From positions 1-64,000 of the forward strand of contig JAJDEQ010000062.1 of NCBI GenBank assembly GCA_029259695.1: a DNA stretch of 64,000 nt. Direction: 5' to 3'. The notes below the pieces were generated by a model. It was not told where the DNA came from, searched no databases, and was given only the letters and a program-made list of their open reading frames with translations. Each line of letters begins with the position of its first letter. Within the stretch, counting starts at the first letter, position 1. Made by a program: the position numbers and the translations under genes. This DNA comes from Planctomycetota bacterium (lineage in GTDB: Bacteria; Planctomycetota; B15-G4). Positions 26,531 through 34,940 of the stretch are shown piece by piece.

Positions 26531-27129
26531 TTGAGGTTGCTCTGTTGCTCTTCGTCGAGGATCGCTGGGATGAACGTCTCCAGCGTGAGTTCCTCGTCCT
26601 GGTCGCCCAGGAGGCTGGGGTAGTGCATCACGATCTTGAAGCGGCGCACGGCGTGGGGATCGAACTCGGGTTCCTCGTTGGTGGCCGCGTCACCCGGGAC
26701 GAAGGCCGTCTCGAACTCGCCGAAGCCGCCCGACACGTTCAGTTCGTCGTCCTCGTCCGAGGCCCGACCGGTGGAGAGGTTGAACTCCTCGACCGTCAGT
26801 GTGTAGCGGTAGACCGGGTCGTCCTCGATCACGCTCTCGTACTCGTTCCAGGTGTCGGTGCTGAGCATCGACCGGGCCAGGATCTGCTCGGCGTACTGCA
26901 ACGCCTGGATCTGCTTGCCCGCCTTGAACGCCAGGTTCGAGCTCACCTCCCGGGCCTGGAGGATCTGTGCCGAAGCCCAGCCCACCACAAGCAGGGCGAA
27001 CATGACCTCGAGCAGCGTGAAACCGGCCTGGGCCGGGCCGGGTCGCGACGGGTCGGCCCCGGGGCGGCCGGGCGTGGGCCCCAGCGGCGTGGCCGGGTGC
27101 GCTCCGGGTTGGTCAACGGAACGAGGCAT
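26527..27129 (-). CDS. gspI: Type II secretion pseudopilin GspI-like
   Basis: 200 residues. A long Pro-rich leader of about 36 residues precedes the cleavage site G^FTLLEVMFALLVVGWAS with Glu5. The short globular domain and order between gspH and gspJ fit GspI, a minor pseudopilin of the tip complex. ATG at 27129 lies 17 bp inside the gspH 3' end; an upstream in-frame start would lie wholly within gspH. Four-bp overlap with gspJ. Confidence 0.78.
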   Translation of the reverse strand: MPRSVDQPGAHPATPLGPTPGRPGADPSRPGPAQAGFTLLEVMFALLVVGWASAQILQAREVSSNLAFKAGKQIQALQYAEQILARSMLSTDTWNEYESVIEDDPVYRYTLTVEEFNLSTGRASDEDDELNVSGGFGEFETAFVPGDAATNEEPEFDPHAVRRFKIVMHYPSLLGDQDEELTLETFIPAILDEEQQSNLK

Positions 27130-27793
27130 CGGTGATCTCCTCGAGTTCTTCGGTGCTGCCTTCGATGATGTCGTAGCCCGTGCCGAGCCCGCGGACCCGG
27201 ATGGTGAGCACCTCGGTGTCGGGGAACTCGGGGTTGTGCAGCACGACCTGGTGGGGGCCGATGTGCCCCAGGGCCGAGATCGGGAACTCCACCACGCCAT
27301 CCTCCCGGGTCTCCCCGTCGGCCAGCCGGACCTCTCGGATCTGCACGTTGGGATTCGTGCGACGCAGGTCCTGGACGGGCGTCTTGCCCGGACCCTTGGG
27401 GACCCCTTCGTCGTCCATCAGGTAGGGGAAGTAGGCTTCGCAGCCCTGGCGATCGATGTCGTAGGAGAAGACCAACGGGCGGTGGTTCAACAGCGCGTAG
27501 ATGCGCATCTGTTCCACCGCGGCACCGAAGACCTTGGCCGTGGCCTTGAGTCGCGACTGGGGCAGCAGCGCCTCGTTGCGAAAGACGATCGTGGTCATCG
27601 CCAGACCGAGGATCGTGACCACGACCATCAACTCGATCAGCGTGAAGCCGCGTGGCTCGGCGCCACGAACGCGGCACCGGGCGCAGGTCGACGTGACCGG
27701 CAACGGCCGGCGTGGGCCGTCCCGGCGTGCGTCCAGCCCGGCGTGGCGTGCGCCGGGGGACCTGCTCTCGATCTCAGACGTCGTCGAAGTCAT
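27113..27793 (-). CDS. gspH: Type II secretion pseudopilin GspH-like
   Basis: About 226 residues. The prepilin motif G^FTLIELMVVVTILGLAMT is clear, followed by LKATAKVFGAAVEQMRIYAL as in GspH/FimT proteins. The start is uncertain: the ATG at 27793 overlaps the gspG 3' end by 20 bp and gives a leader of about 49 residues; an in-frame TTG about 20 codons before the cleavage site would give a more ordinary leader. Minor pseudopilin, inner membrane then pseudopilus. Confidence 0.78.
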   Translation of the reverse strand: MTSTTSEIESRSPGARHAGLDARRDGPRRPLPVTSTCARCRVRGAEPRGFTLIELMVVVTILGLAMTTIVFRNEALLPQSRLKATAKVFGAAVEQMRIYALLNHRPLVFSYDIDRQGCEAYFPYLMDDEGVPKGPGKTPVQDLRRTNPNVQIREVRLADGETREDGVVEFPISALGHIGPHQVVLHNPEFPDTEVLTIRVRGLGTGYDIIEGSTEELEEITDASFR

Positions 27794-28220
27794 CCGGGTA
27801 GGTGATGTCCTGCTCGTCGAATTCGCCGCCCTCGATGCCGTCGGCACCCAGCGAGGTGATCTTGAACTTGGAGTTCGACAGGCGCGTGTACTGCAGCTCG
27901 AACTTCCAGGCGTCCTTCAGGTCGGCGGGCTTGGCGTAGGGGTCGCCCATGTTCTTGTCGCTCTCCTGCAGCAACTCGTCGAGGCTGTCGGGGAGCTTGC
28001 TGAAGTGCCGGCGGTAGTCCTGCAGTGCACCCAGCGCGAGCTTGTTGATCTGCGCGCGGGTCGCCGTGACCTGGGCCTCACGCAGGTTGTTGTAGACCGA
28101 GCGACCCACGACGGTGAGCAGCAGGCCGAGGATCGTGATCACGACCATGATCTCGATCAGCGTGAAGCCGGCGTGGCCGGTGCGGCCTGCGGGGCGGGGG
28201 GAGGGGTTCTTGGTGGACAT
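27774..28220 (-). CDS. gspG: Type II secretion major pseudopilin GspG
   Basis: 148 residues. Leader of 17 residues, then G^FTLIEIMVVITILGLLLT with Glu5. The rest has the GspG layout: LREAQVTATRAQINKLALGALQ helix, YRRHFSKLPDSLDELL, and a C-terminal part with GDPYAKPADLKDAWKFELQY and SLGADGIEGG corresponding to the calcium-binding loop. Major subunit of the pseudopilus. GGAG lies about 10 nt upstream of the ATG, 15 bp after gspF. Confidence 0.92.
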   Translation of the reverse strand: MSTKNPSPRPAGRTGHAGFTLIEIMVVITILGLLLTVVGRSVYNNLREAQVTATRAQINKLALGALQDYRRHFSKLPDSLDELLQESDKNMGDPYAKPADLKDAWKFELQYTRLSNSKFKITSLGADGIEGGEFDEQDITYPDDFDDV

Positions 28221-28235
28221 CGAGAGGGACTCCGA

Positions 28236-29450
28236 TCAGGTGCTTCCGAGTTCGAGCATGGGCAGCACGATCGCCATGACGATGAAACCCACCGCGGTCG
28301 CCATGAGGACGATCAGGATCGGTTCCAGCGCCGCGGTGAGCTTCTCGGTGGAGAGTTCGACTTCCTGCTCGTAACTCTCCGAGAGTCGATCGAGCACGGT
28401 CTCGAGCTCGCCGCTCTGCTCGCCGACGGCGATCATGTAGCCTACGGCAGGGGGGAAGATCCCGCTGCGCTTGAGGGGTGTGGAAATGTCGGCGCCCTCG
28501 AGGATGGCGCTGTGGAGGTTGTCGAGCACGCGCGCCAGCACGGCGTTGCCGACGATCTCGCGCACGATCTTGATGGCTTCGAGGATCGGCACGCCGGTCT
28601 TGAGCAGCGTGGAGAGCGTCACGGCGAAACGCGAGATGGCCTGCTTCTTGAACAGGTCGCCGAACAGCGGGAGCGAGAGCGTGAGCCGGTCGGTCTGCAT
28701 GCGCCCCTTGGGTGTCCGCCGCAGGGCGCCCCAGGCCATGTTGAGCAGGATCACGCCGAGCAGCATCAGGTACCAGTAGCTCACGAAGAACTCGCTGGTG
28801 CTCTTCAGGATCAGCGTGGGCAGAGGCAGCTCGCCGCCCTTGCTCTCGACCAACACGATCAGCTTGGGCACGACGGCGGTCATCAGCACCGACACGACGA
28901 TGGCACCCATCACCAGCATGATGATCGGGTACATCAGCGCGGCCACGACGCGGTTCTTCATGCGCGACTGTTTGAGCATGAAGCTCGCCAGCCGTTCGAG
29001 GACCACGTCCAGGTTGCCGGCGGCCTCACCCGCACGGACCATGCTGATGTAGAGCGGCGGGAACACGCCGGGGTGTCCCTCGAGCGCCTCGGCGTACGAG
29101 AGCCCCTGGTTGATCTGCTCGCGCACGTTGCGAATGACCGCCTCGAGCTGGCGCGTCTCGATCTGGTCGATGATCGCCTTGAGGGCGTCGTTCAGCTGGA
29201 TGCCGGAACGCATCAGCGTGGCCAGCTGGCGCGTGACCTGGGGCAGCTCGCCCTGCGTGCGCCGCCGCAGACGCCCCTGCGCGAAGCGCGAGGTCTTCTT
29301 CTTGGCGACCGACTCGATCTCGTTGATGTCCGTGACCAGCAGGCCGTCGCGTCGCAGCTTCAAGCGCGCGTCGCGCACGGTGTCGGCATCCGCGATGCCG
29401 GTCTTGACCTGCCCGGCCCCATTGAATGCCTTGTAGCTGTAGACGGGCAC
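28236..29450 (-). CDS. gspF: Type II secretion inner-membrane protein GspF
   Basis: 404 residues, usual length. Two homologous T2SSF domains each begin with a helical cytoplasmic part (FAQGRLRRRTQGELPQVTRQ; FKKQAISRFAVTLSTLLKTG) and end in transmembrane segments; the conserved motifs SMVRAGEAAGNLD and IAVGEQSGELETVLDRL are present. GspF is the membrane platform on which the GspE ATPase acts. The GTG start abuts the gspE TAG directly. Confidence 0.95.
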   Translation of the reverse strand: MPVYSYKAFNGAGQVKTGIADADTVRDARLKLRRDGLLVTDINEIESVAKKKTSRFAQGRLRRRTQGELPQVTRQLATLMRSGIQLNDALKAIIDQIETRQLEAVIRNVREQINQGLSYAEALEGHPGVFPPLYISMVRAGEAAGNLDVVLERLASFMLKQSRMKNRVVAALMYPIIMLVMGAIVVSVLMTAVVPKLIVLVESKGGELPLPTLILKSTSEFFVSYWYLMLLGVILLNMAWGALRRTPKGRMQTDRLTLSLPLFGDLFKKQAISRFAVTLSTLLKTGVPILEAIKIVREIVGNAVLARVLDNLHSAILEGADISTPLKRSGIFPPAVGYMIAVGEQSGELETVLDRLSESYEQEVELSTEKLTAALEPILIVLMATAVGFIVMAIVLPMLELGST

Positions 29451-31163
29451 CTAGATGTCGTCCTTCTGCGTGACTCGCAGGACCTCTTCGATCGTGGTAG
29501 TGCCGGCCAGGACCTTGTTCAGTCCGTCCATGCGCAGCGTGCGCAACGCATTCCGCTGGATCGCCTCGCGCTTGATGATGCTGGCGCCCGAACGATCCAT
29601 CACGCGCACGCGCACGTGTTCGTCGACGGGCAGCATCTCGTACAGCGCCGTGCGATCCACGTAGCCCGAATCGAAGCAGTAGTCACAGCCGCGGCCGATG
29701 GCCACACGTCGATCGGGGAACTGGTCGAGTTCCAGCCCCACGGACTGGATGCTCTTGAGCAGCTCCAGTTCAGGGTCGACCAGCTCCTTGCACTTGGGGC
29801 AGATCACGCGCACCAGGCGCTGGGCAATGCAGAGCAGCACCGACGATGCCACGAGGTAGGGTTCGACGCCGATGTCGAGCATGCGCGTCACCGCGCTGGC
29901 CGCATCGTTCGTGTGCAGGGTGGACAGCACGAGGTGACCGGTGAGTGCCGCGCGGATGGCGATGTCGGCGGTCTCGCCGTCGCGGACCTCGCCGATCATC
30001 ATGATGTCGGGGTCCTGGCGCAGGAAGGACCGCAGGCCGGCCGCGAAGGTCAGCCCCTTCTTGGCATTGACCTGCACCTGGCTGATGCCGCTCAGGTTGT
30101 ATTCGACCGGATCCTCGATGGTGAGCACGTTCTTGTCGCTCGAGTTCATCTCGGTCAGGGCGCCGTAGAGCGTGGTCGTCTTGCCGCTACCGGTCGGCCC
30201 GGTAACGAAGATCACGCCGTGCGTGTACTGCACGTAGGTGCGCAGGATGTCTTCGTTGAACTTGTCCAGGCCGATCTCGCCGAGGCGGTACACGCGGGCG
30301 CTCTTGTCGAGCAGACGCATGACGATGCGCTCGCCGTAGGTCGTGGGGATGGACGAGATGCGCACGTCCACGTCGTTCTCGCCGATGCGCAGGGTGGCGC
30401 GGCCGTCCTGGGGCAGCCGGCGCTCCGCGATGTCCATCTTGCCCATGACCTTGATGCGGCTGACGAACGCGTCCTGGTACTTCTTCGGCGGGGCCTCCAT
30501 GTCGTACAGCACACCGTCGATGCGGTAGCGCACCTGGAGCTTGTCGACGTAGGGTTGGATGTGGACGTCCGAGGCGCGCATCTTCAACGCCTGGAACAGG
30601 ATCATGTTCACCAGCTTGATCAGCGGCGCCTTGTTCGACGTGTCGAGGAGGTCTTCGCCCTCCTCCATGTTGTCGTCGACACGGATCAGGTCGTCCATGT
30701 CGAGGCCGCTGAGCGTCTCCTCCACCACGTCGGCCTTGGTCTTGTAGGCGCGGTTGATGAGCGATGTGATCTCGGCCTTGGGCGCCAGGACCACGTCGAC
30801 CTCCATGCCCAGCGTGGTGGCCACATCGTCCACCGGGTGCAGATCGAACGGGGCGCAGGTGGCGACCATCATGGTGCCGTCGACCTGCTCCACGCCGACC
30901 AGGTTGAACGTGCGTGCCATGTGCACCGGCACACGGTCGACGAAGTTGGTCGGGACGTCGGCGTCACGCAGATCGGGATGGAACGGGTAGGCCAGGTACT
31001 TGGCCATGAGCTTGAGCATCTCGGGCTCGCTCAGGAAACCCTTGGTCACCAGCAGGCGGTCGAGGCCCTGGTCGGAGTCGAGCGCCAGCGCGCCGCACTC
31101 CTTCACGTCCTCGGGGATCATGCCCCCTTCCTGGACCAGCAGTTCGCTCAGGGTGGAATCCAC
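29451..31163 (-). CDS. gspE: Type II secretion ATPase GspE
   Basis: 570 residues. An N-terminal MshEN/N1E-like region (about 1-150) is followed by the ATPase core: Walker A GPTGSGKTTT near residue 322, Asp box TIEDPVEY, Walker B IMMIGEVRDGETA, and His box GHLVLSTLHTNDAASAVTRM. A tetracysteine zinc site characteristic of GspE/PilB follows (CPKC, then CDYC about 45 residues later). It powers pseudopilus assembly. GTG start 2 bp after gspD. Confidence 0.96.
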   Translation of the reverse strand: MDSTLSELLVQEGGMIPEDVKECGALALDSDQGLDRLLVTKGFLSEPEMLKLMAKYLAYPFHPDLRDADVPTNFVDRVPVHMARTFNLVGVEQVDGTMMVATCAPFDLHPVDDVATTLGMEVDVVLAPKAEITSLINRAYKTKADVVEETLSGLDMDDLIRVDDNMEEGEDLLDTSNKAPLIKLVNMILFQALKMRASDVHIQPYVDKLQVRYRIDGVLYDMEAPPKKYQDAFVSRIKVMGKMDIAERRLPQDGRATLRIGENDVDVRISSIPTTYGERIVMRLLDKSARVYRLGEIGLDKFNEDILRTYVQYTHGVIFVTGPTGSGKTTTLYGALTEMNSSDKNVLTIEDPVEYNLSGISQVQVNAKKGLTFAAGLRSFLRQDPDIMMIGEVRDGETADIAIRAALTGHLVLSTLHTNDAASAVTRMLDIGVEPYLVASSVLLCIAQRLVRVICPKCKELVDPELELLKSIQSVGLELDQFPDRRVAIGRGCDYCFDSGYVDRTALYEMLPVDEHVRVRVMDRSGASIIKREAIQRNALRTLRMDGLNKVLAGTTTIEEVLRVTQKDDI

Positions 31164-31165
31164 GG

Positions 31166-33430
31166 CTAGCCTCCGCCGTCGCCGCCGAAGCCGAAGACAT
31201 CGTCGAAGCTGGGCGAGTTGTTCTGCTGCGGCGGGGCCGCCGGCGGAACGAAGGGCCGCGGATCGATCACGTCGAGGGCCGCGGGCGACACCTGCTCGAC
31301 GCTCGCGCCGCTGGTGGGGATGGCCGCACTGGGCATGTCGAAGGCCGTGTCGATGCGCGAGTCCAGCGGACGCAGGTCCGCGTCGGTGCCGGCCACGCCA
31401 TAGGCCGCCGTGAGCTGGCTGACGTTGCCGCCCAGGCGCTCATAGTCGAGCTTGCGTGCCTCGCTGATCTCGTCCAGCAGAGCGAAGTCTGTGTCGATGA
31501 TGTGGGGCGTGATGAACACGTACAGGTAGCGGTCGGTGACGCGCTCCGAGGTCGACTGGAACAGGAAGCCGATGATCGGCAGGTCGGACAGCCACGGGAT
31601 GCCGGAGCGGTTGTCGCTGTTCTCGTTGCTGACCAGACCGCCGAGCACGACGGTGTGGCCGTCGGGCAGCGTGACCGGTGTCTCGATCTCGCGACGGATG
31701 ACGTCCGGTGGCGCGCCTTCGAGTCCCGAACTCGGGTCCTGGAAGTTGCTCACCTCGATGCGCACGTGGAGGCTGAGGTAGTTGCCGGCGGAGATGGTGG
31801 GGGAGATCCGCAGCAGGATGCCCGCCTCGACCGTCTCGAAGTCGAAGTCCTGCGCCCCGCTCTGCAGCACGGTCGACGTGCGGTAGGCCGTCTCCTGCTG
31901 GGTCTGGATGAACGCTTCCTGGTTGTCGTTGGTGAGCAGCGAGGGGCGTGACAGCACGCGGTTGCGCACGTCCGTCTCGAGCGCCTGGATGATCACCGGG
32001 ATCGGGAAGTCCGAGCCGCTGAAGATGGCGAAGTTGCCGCCCGCGCCCTGGACCGATGCGGGCAGGTCGATCGTGCCGTCGTCGGTGAAGCCGAGCGTCG
32101 TCCCGAAGTTGGAGACGAACGCGCCGTCGTCGAAGTCGCCGAAGGCCACACCCACGTCCAGCGCCTCGTTGATCGTGCGCCCGGTCTCCACGATGGCGGC
32201 CTCGATCAACACCTGCGGGCGGCGCACGTCCAGCTCGCGGATGATGTCCACCAGCTCGGCGTACTTGCGGTCGCTGGCGGTGATGATCACGGAGTTGCTG
32301 GCCGGGTCGGCCACCACGCTGGCCTGGATCTCCAGCCCGCTGGTGGCCGTCACGCCTGCGGCCGAGCCGGCGCCGCTGCCGCGGCCCGCCTGCGACGCCT
32401 GCTGCTCTTCCTCGAGCACGCGTTGCAACGTCTCCACGAGTTCGCCGGCGCGCATGTTCTTGAGCCGGTAGACGTGGATGTTGCCGCGCGGTTCCACTTC
32501 GACGTCGAGCACGTCGATCCAGCGATCGATGCGCTCGACCATGTCGTCGTCGCCGGCGATCAGGAACGAGTTGCCCCGGGGTTCGGGGATGATGCGCGGT
32601 TCGAGTTCGGCGGTGCCGCCGGTGACCGCCTGGGCGTTCTGGGCCGTCTGGCCCGGCCGCAACCCGCGCGACGCGGCGAGCAGGTCGTTGAGCACCGTCT
32701 CGACCTCCTCGACCGAGGCGTGCTTCAGCTCGCGATTGCGGATCGTCGGCTGGGGCTTGAAGGGCGGCACGTCGATCAACTGGATCAGCTGGTAGGCGTA
32801 CCAGACGTTGCTGCCGAAGGCGGTGATCACCAGGCTGTTGCTGTTCTCGACGTTGCGCACCTGCTCGAGCTGCTGGTCGAACATCGTGCTGAAAGTCGAC
32901 ATCGTCTCCCGCGCCGGGATGTACTTCAGCGGGATCGACGTGGTGACCAGCGTGGCCGGGTTGTCCCGGAACTCGTCGAGCCGTTCGACCGGCACGACCG
33001 GGGCACCCGAGCGCGCGGCGCTGAAGCCGCCGCCTCGCGGCCCGCCGGCCGTCACGCGCTGGATCGACAGGAAGCTGCTGCCCTCGGGCCCGTAGTTCAC
33101 GACGATGAACTCGTAGGCCTTCAGCACCGCCTGGAAGTACTTGTAGAAGTCGTCCGGGTGCACCCGTTGGGGACCGAGGATGCGGATGCGCACATCGCCG
33201 ACTTCGGCGGGGTTGTACTTGATCGGCTGGTGCAGGATGTTCCGCGCCAGGTCGATGAAGTCCTCGAGCTTCTCGCCCTCCATCTCGTCGAATTGGATCG
33301 AGAAGTAGTTGTCCTCGGTGAACTCGATGTCCTGTGCCGACGCGGGCGGCGCGCCCAGCAGGACGAGTGCCGCGGAGAGGACGATGGCGAGCAGGGCCCG
33401 GGGGCCCTGGGACGTGGGAACGTGGTGCAT
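31166..33430 (-). CDS. gspD: Type II secretion outer-membrane secretin GspD
   Basis: 754 residues. A signal peptide (LAIVLSAALVLLGAPPASA) is followed by an N0-like domain, ring-forming N domains (KYIPARETMSTFSTMFDQQ; HVYRLKNMRAGELVETLQRV) with a Gly/Ser-rich insertion, and the secretin barrel, including VLIEAAIVETG, PVTLPDGHTVVLGGL and the signature SGIPWLSDLPIIGFLFQ. The C-terminus ends with a Pro/Gln then Gly-rich tail (DDVFGFGGDGGG). Forms the outer-membrane gate. ATG 33430 chosen because it begins at the signal peptide. First gene of the operon; gspC, normally upstream, is absent. Confidence 0.93.
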   Translation of the reverse strand: MHHVPTSQGPRALLAIVLSAALVLLGAPPASAQDIEFTEDNYFSIQFDEMEGEKLEDFIDLARNILHQPIKYNPAEVGDVRIRILGPQRVHPDDFYKYFQAVLKAYEFIVVNYGPEGSSFLSIQRVTAGGPRGGGFSAARSGAPVVPVERLDEFRDNPATLVTTSIPLKYIPARETMSTFSTMFDQQLEQVRNVENSNSLVITAFGSNVWYAYQLIQLIDVPPFKPQPTIRNRELKHASVEEVETVLNDLLAASRGLRPGQTAQNAQAVTGGTAELEPRIIPEPRGNSFLIAGDDDMVERIDRWIDVLDVEVEPRGNIHVYRLKNMRAGELVETLQRVLEEEQQASQAGRGSGAGSAAGVTATSGLEIQASVVADPASNSVIITASDRKYAELVDIIRELDVRRPQVLIEAAIVETGRTINEALDVGVAFGDFDDGAFVSNFGTTLGFTDDGTIDLPASVQGAGGNFAIFSGSDFPIPVIIQALETDVRNRVLSRPSLLTNDNQEAFIQTQQETAYRTSTVLQSGAQDFDFETVEAGILLRISPTISAGNYLSLHVRIEVSNFQDPSSGLEGAPPDVIRREIETPVTLPDGHTVVLGGLVSNENSDNRSGIPWLSDLPIIGFLFQSTSERVTDRYLYVFITPHIIDTDFALLDEISEARKLDYERLGGNVSQLTAAYGVAGTDADLRPLDSRIDTAFDMPSAAIPTSGASVEQVSPAALDVIDPRPFVPPAAPPQQNNSPSFDDVFGFGGDGGG

Positions 33431-33807
33431 GGACGCACGGCCTCCGGCCGGCCCGTGGGTCGGCGGTAGGAGATTGCGAGACTTACCCCGGAAGACGGCG
33501 ATCATCGGGCCTTGGACGAGGACGATCAACGCCCTATTCCCCGCTGTTCGGGCCGTTCAGAGGGGGCTGCCGTCTTGATCGCCGGTGGACCCGGGACTAC
33601 CCTCGGCCGATTCGACCGAGGCTTCGGATCCGGCCCGTCGCGTCCGCCCCCCGTGGGTTGACCGCTGCGGGGCTGACCGGTCCGGACGCGGGAGGCTGGT
33701 GCCCCCCGGCCGCGGTCGACCGATCACGTGCAATGCGGGCGGCCCAGCGATCTGCGCTGGAACCGCCAGGGAGACACCGACCCAGTGAAGTTCTTCGAGG
33801 CCACTCC
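33431..33807. other. 377-bp divergent intergenic region between gspD and the PtsN-like gene
   Basis: It must hold the promoters of both the gsp operon (leftward) and the PtsN-like gene (rightward), but neither is convincing by eye. A long-range hairpin has arms CGCGTCCG (33639-33646) and CGGACGCG (33683-33690), with inner CCCC/GGGG pairing, in the leader of the rightward gene. TTGACC at 33658 has no matching -10 box. No gene seen. Confidence 0.4.
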
Positions 33808-34278
33808 GTGAAGCTGTCCGAGGTTCTCGACGAAGCCGCCGTGATGCTGGACCTCGATGGCCGCACCAAGTGGGAGGCGATCGAGGTGCTCACCGACCGG
33901 CTCGTGTCGATCGGGCAGGTGGATGGTGGGCACAGGGATCCGGTGATGGCGGCCCTGGTGGCGCGCGAGAAGTCGATGTCCACCGGCATGGAGCAGGGGA
34001 TCGCGATTCCCCACGCGTCGGTGGACCAGGTTCCGGCCACGGCCGTCGCCCTCGGAGTGGCCCGCCAGGGCATCGAGTTCGAGTCCATCGACGGCCGTCC
34101 CACGCAGCTCGTGATCTTGCTGGTGAACCCCAGCAACCAGACCAAGGCCCACATCCGCACCCTGGCCGAGATCGCCCGCCTGCTGTCCAGCGCCGAGCTG
34201 CGAACGGCCCTGGTGGCGGCGGATTCAGCTCGTACGGTGCTGCAGACGATCAGGGACGCGGAGGCCGCTGTGGCCTGA
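33808..34278 (+). CDS. PTS EIIA (PtsN-like) domain protein
   Basis: 156 residues forming a single EIIA fructose/mannitol-family domain. The phosphorylatable His is H69 in GIAIPHASVDQV, and flanking conserved segments are KWEAIEVLTDRLV, IEFESIDGRPTQLVILLVNP and HIRTLAEIARLL. PtsN-type proteins are regulatory phospho-carriers linked to nitrogen, potassium or envelope control rather than sugar transport. The GTG at 33808 is chosen because GAGG lies about 8 nt upstream and the domain starts there. A hairpin follows the stop, separating it from rpsU. No EI, HPr or rpoN gene is nearby. Confidence 0.85.
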   Translation: MKLSEVLDEAAVMLDLDGRTKWEAIEVLTDRLVSIGQVDGGHRDPVMAALVAREKSMSTGMEQGIAIPHASVDQVPATAVALGVARQGIEFESIDGRPTQLVILLVNPSNQTKAHIRTLAEIARLLSSAELRTALVAADSARTVLQTIRDAEAAVA

Positions 34279-34305
34279 AGGGGAGGCAGAGGCGCGCGAC
34301 CCACG

Positions 34306-34329
34306 GACAGGCGGTCTACCCGCCCTGTC
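34306..34329 (+). terminator. Hairpin after the PtsN-like gene
   Basis: GACAGG-CGG (34306-34314) pairs with CCG-C-CCTGTC (34320-34329) with one bulged C and a 5-nt loop. It lies 27 bp after the stop and before the rpsU leader. No U-tract. Confidence 0.45.
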
Positions 34330-34408
34330 GCCCGCCAGCCGAGAAGTCGAGTATCCTGTCCGTGTTCGAATTCACCGGCAAAGAGATAGGCAAACCAAGG
34401 AGCACAAG

Positions 34409-34933
34409 TTGGTCATCCGAGTCCAGACGCGCGATAACGAGCCCGTCGACAAGGCGCTGAGGCGCCTGCGCAAGCTGTGCAACAACGAAGGCCTGACCCG
34501 CACGAGCAAGGCCAAGGCCTACTTCGAGAAGCCCAGCGAGCGCCGTCGCCGCGAGGCACGTGAGCGCCAGAAGTCGATCCGGCTGGCTGGACGCGCGCGC
34601 CGTCAGGACATCGAGAAGTTGCTCCAGCGTCGCCGCAAGGCGCGCAAGAACGCTCGTGCGGCTGCCCGTGCCGCCGAGATCGAGAGCCAGGCGACCGAAG
34701 GGTCGGCGATCCCGCTCGAGGGTGTGATCGCTGCTGCCGCGCCCGCCGCCGGCACTGCTCCCGCTACCGCTGCTCCGGCTACTGCTGCACCCGCTACCGC
34801 TGCACCGGCTCCTGCTGCTCCGGCTCCTGCTGCACCCGCCGCTGCGGCCCCGGCCACTCCTCCAGCCGCTCCGGTGGCGACGCCCGAGGTCCCGGCCGCG
34901 ACGACCCCGACCAGCCAGCCGAGCGACGGCTGA
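34409..34933 (+). CDS. rpsU: Ribosomal protein bS21 with long Ala/Pro C-terminal tail
   Basis: 174 residues against about 60-70 for ordinary bS21. Residues 1-65 are bS21-like: VIRVQTRDNEPVDKALRRLR, FEKPSERRRREARERQ. Residues 66-90 are a basic helix (QRRRKARKNARAAARAAE), then from about 108 to the end the chain is almost only Ala, Pro, Thr and Val, partly made of 15-bp tandem repeats. bS21 sits at the platform of the 30S subunit next to the anti-Shine-Dalgarno region. The start is TTG, preceded by AAGGAG about 6 nt upstream, and gives the conserved N-terminus. A TATCCT box at about 34352 could be a -10 element. Confidence 0.9.
   Translation: MVIRVQTRDNEPVDKALRRLRKLCNNEGLTRTSKAKAYFEKPSERRRREARERQKSIRLAGRARRQDIEKLLQRRRKARKNARAAARAAEIESQATEGSAIPLEGVIAAAAPAAGTAPATAAPATAAPATAAPAPAAPAPAAPAAAAPATPPAAPVATPEVPAATTPTSQPSDG
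34763..34837 (+). repeat. 15-bp tandem repeat, five copies, in rpsU
   Basis: Five in-frame units of the form GCTACCGCTGCTCCG start at 34763, 34778, 34793, 34808 and 34823. The first three encode A-T-A-A-P, the last two A-P-A-A-P. Differences are mostly at third codon positions plus one A-to-C change that converts Thr to Pro. Likely generated by duplication. Confidence 0.9.
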
Positions 34934-34940
34934 GTCGTCG

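Noticed and set aside
27501..31169. Plus-strand open frame of over 1200 codons across gspE, F and G
   Set aside because: Antisense to well-conserved gsp genes; no recognisable domain.
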